Source: an uncultured Bacteriovoracaceae bacterium
GTDB lineage: Bacteria; Bdellovibrionota; Bacteriovoracia; Bacteriovoracales; Bacteriovoracaceae
Length of the DNA stretch: 44,858 nt
Direction of reading: 5' to 3'
NCBI GenBank assembly: GCA_938034385.1
Contig: CALHLC010000050.1
Location: 1-44,858 of the forward strand
Made by a program: the position numbers and the translations under genes. The notes under the pieces were generated by a model, which saw only the letters and a list, made by a program, of their open reading frames with translations, ran no database searches and was not told the DNA's origin. Shown piece after piece: positions 44,396 to 44,858 of this stretch (within the stretch, counting starts at the first letter, position 1; every line of letters begins with the position of its first letter).

Positions 44396-44776
44396 TTAAA
44401 CTCTTCTTCTCTTAGGTGCCCGGCATCCATTATGTGGAATAGGACTTTTATCAGCAACTGAAGAAATTCTCATACCAACACCAATAAGTGCTCGTATTGC
44501 ATTCTCTCTTCCAGCTCCTGGACCTTTAACTTTAACTTCAACTGTACTTACTCCATGCTCTTTTGCTTTTTTAGCAGCTTCTTGAGAAGCAACTTGTGCT
44601 GCAAATGGAGTTGATTTTTTAGATCCTCTGAATCCTAATCCTCCAGCACTGGCCCAAGAAATTGCATTTCCATTTGGCTCAGTAAAAGTAACGATAGTGT
44701 TGTTAAAAGATGCATGAATGTGACAAACAGCATGCGGTATATTCTTTTTAACTTTTTTCTTATTTGGCTTTGCCAT
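44396..44776 (-). CDS. rpsK: 30S ribosomal protein S11
   Basis: The 126-residue product is full length: [56 protein letters not shown] and the ending [13 protein letters not shown]11 forms part of the mRNA platform of the small subunit. TAGGAGAA lies before the ATG. It is in the usual place after rpsM. Confidence 0.97.
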   Translation of the reverse strand: MAKPNKKKVKKNIPHAVCHIHASFNNTIVTFTEPNGNAISWASAGGLGFRGSKKSTPFAAQVASQEAAKKAKEHGVSTVEVKVKGPGAGRENAIRALIGVGMRISSVADKSPIPHNGCRAPKRRRV

Positions 44777-44796
44777 ATCTTATATTCTCCTAAAAA

Positions 44797-44858
44797 TTAT
44801 TTCATCGACTTGATCGATTTCTTCCCTGCAATTGCAACTGCCTTCCCTTTTCTAGTTC
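44797..44858 (-). CDS. rpsM: 30S ribosomal protein S13, C-terminal fragment
   Basis: Twenty codons plus stop remain, reading TRKGKAVAIAGKKSIKSMK at the end, the basic tail of S13 after its TRKG motif. The rest lies beyond the window edge. It is followed by rpsK after 20 bases, the conserved alpha-operon order. Confidence 0.85.
   Translation of the reverse strand, partial: TRKGKAVAIAGKKSIKSMK

Overview
This window is a gene-dense stretch of a low-G+C, Gram-negative chromosome, coded almost entirely on the minus strand. The signs point to the Bdellovibrionota, most likely the Bacteriovorax/Halobacteriovorax/Peredibacter side (an inference from gene content and composition, not a phylogeny). 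They are A/T-rich coding, many LFSC- or LVSC-type lipoproteins and small outer-membrane barrels, a response regulator built like the polarity protein RomR, several FHA-TPR membrane proteins, and a heat-shock grpE-dnaK-dnaJ operon behind a sigma-32-like promoter. No gene-free stretch exceeds 300 bases, and I saw no tRNA, rRNA or CRISPR array.

Region by region. Bases 1-141 are the end of an IS3-family insertion sequence, which has cut off the 5' part of a flavin-dependent halogenase-like gene (remnant 142-798). Bases 841-10164 hold a surface/envelope block: a small protein behind a hairpin that covers its ribosome binding site, a small secreted Cys protein, a 2265-residue Cys-rich repeat lipoprotein with one c-type heme site and a dockerin-like calcium pair, a small outer-membrane barrel, and a repeat protein ending in a peptidoglycan-binding domain. 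Bases 10295-18858 form one tight operon (order of transcription: TadC-like platform protein, DUF192, FHA-sensor, FHA-TPR, FHA-FHA-TPR, PP2C phosphatase, RomR-like regulator). This is the best candidate for an undescribed system, a phosphothreonine-based polarity or secretion module. Bases 18906-25108 are a cell-wall growth and recycling cluster: DoxX, LpoA-like PBP activator, AMP nucleosidase, MreB, a lipoprotein, NagZ.

Bases 25170-26475 carry an M24 peptidase and an outer-membrane barrel on the plus strand. Bases 26499-30117 are grpE-dnaK-dnaJ; the DnaJ lacks the motifs of one zinc centre. Bases 30265-31140 are a probably abundant outer-membrane protein with its own terminator. Then follow an HD hydrolase, HemW, a divergent M16 peptidase, a YceI-like lipoprotein, an unknown cytosolic protein, a three-gene acyl-CoA carboxylase operon (40300 to 36838), a sigma-54-type activator, a TlpA-like thioredoxin, and the end of the ribosomal alpha operon (rpsM', rpsK, rpoA, rplQ). 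RpoA has an unusual Gln/Asn-rich C-terminal tail, and rpsD is not between rpsK and rpoA.

A recurring feature is a -10-like hexamer 6-9 bases from the start codon with no Shine-Dalgarno sequence (at 11692, 18858, 30117, 32898, 32923 and 36748), suggesting leaderless transcripts for several operon-leading genes. Internal operon genes instead use Shine-Dalgarno sequences or stop/start overlaps.
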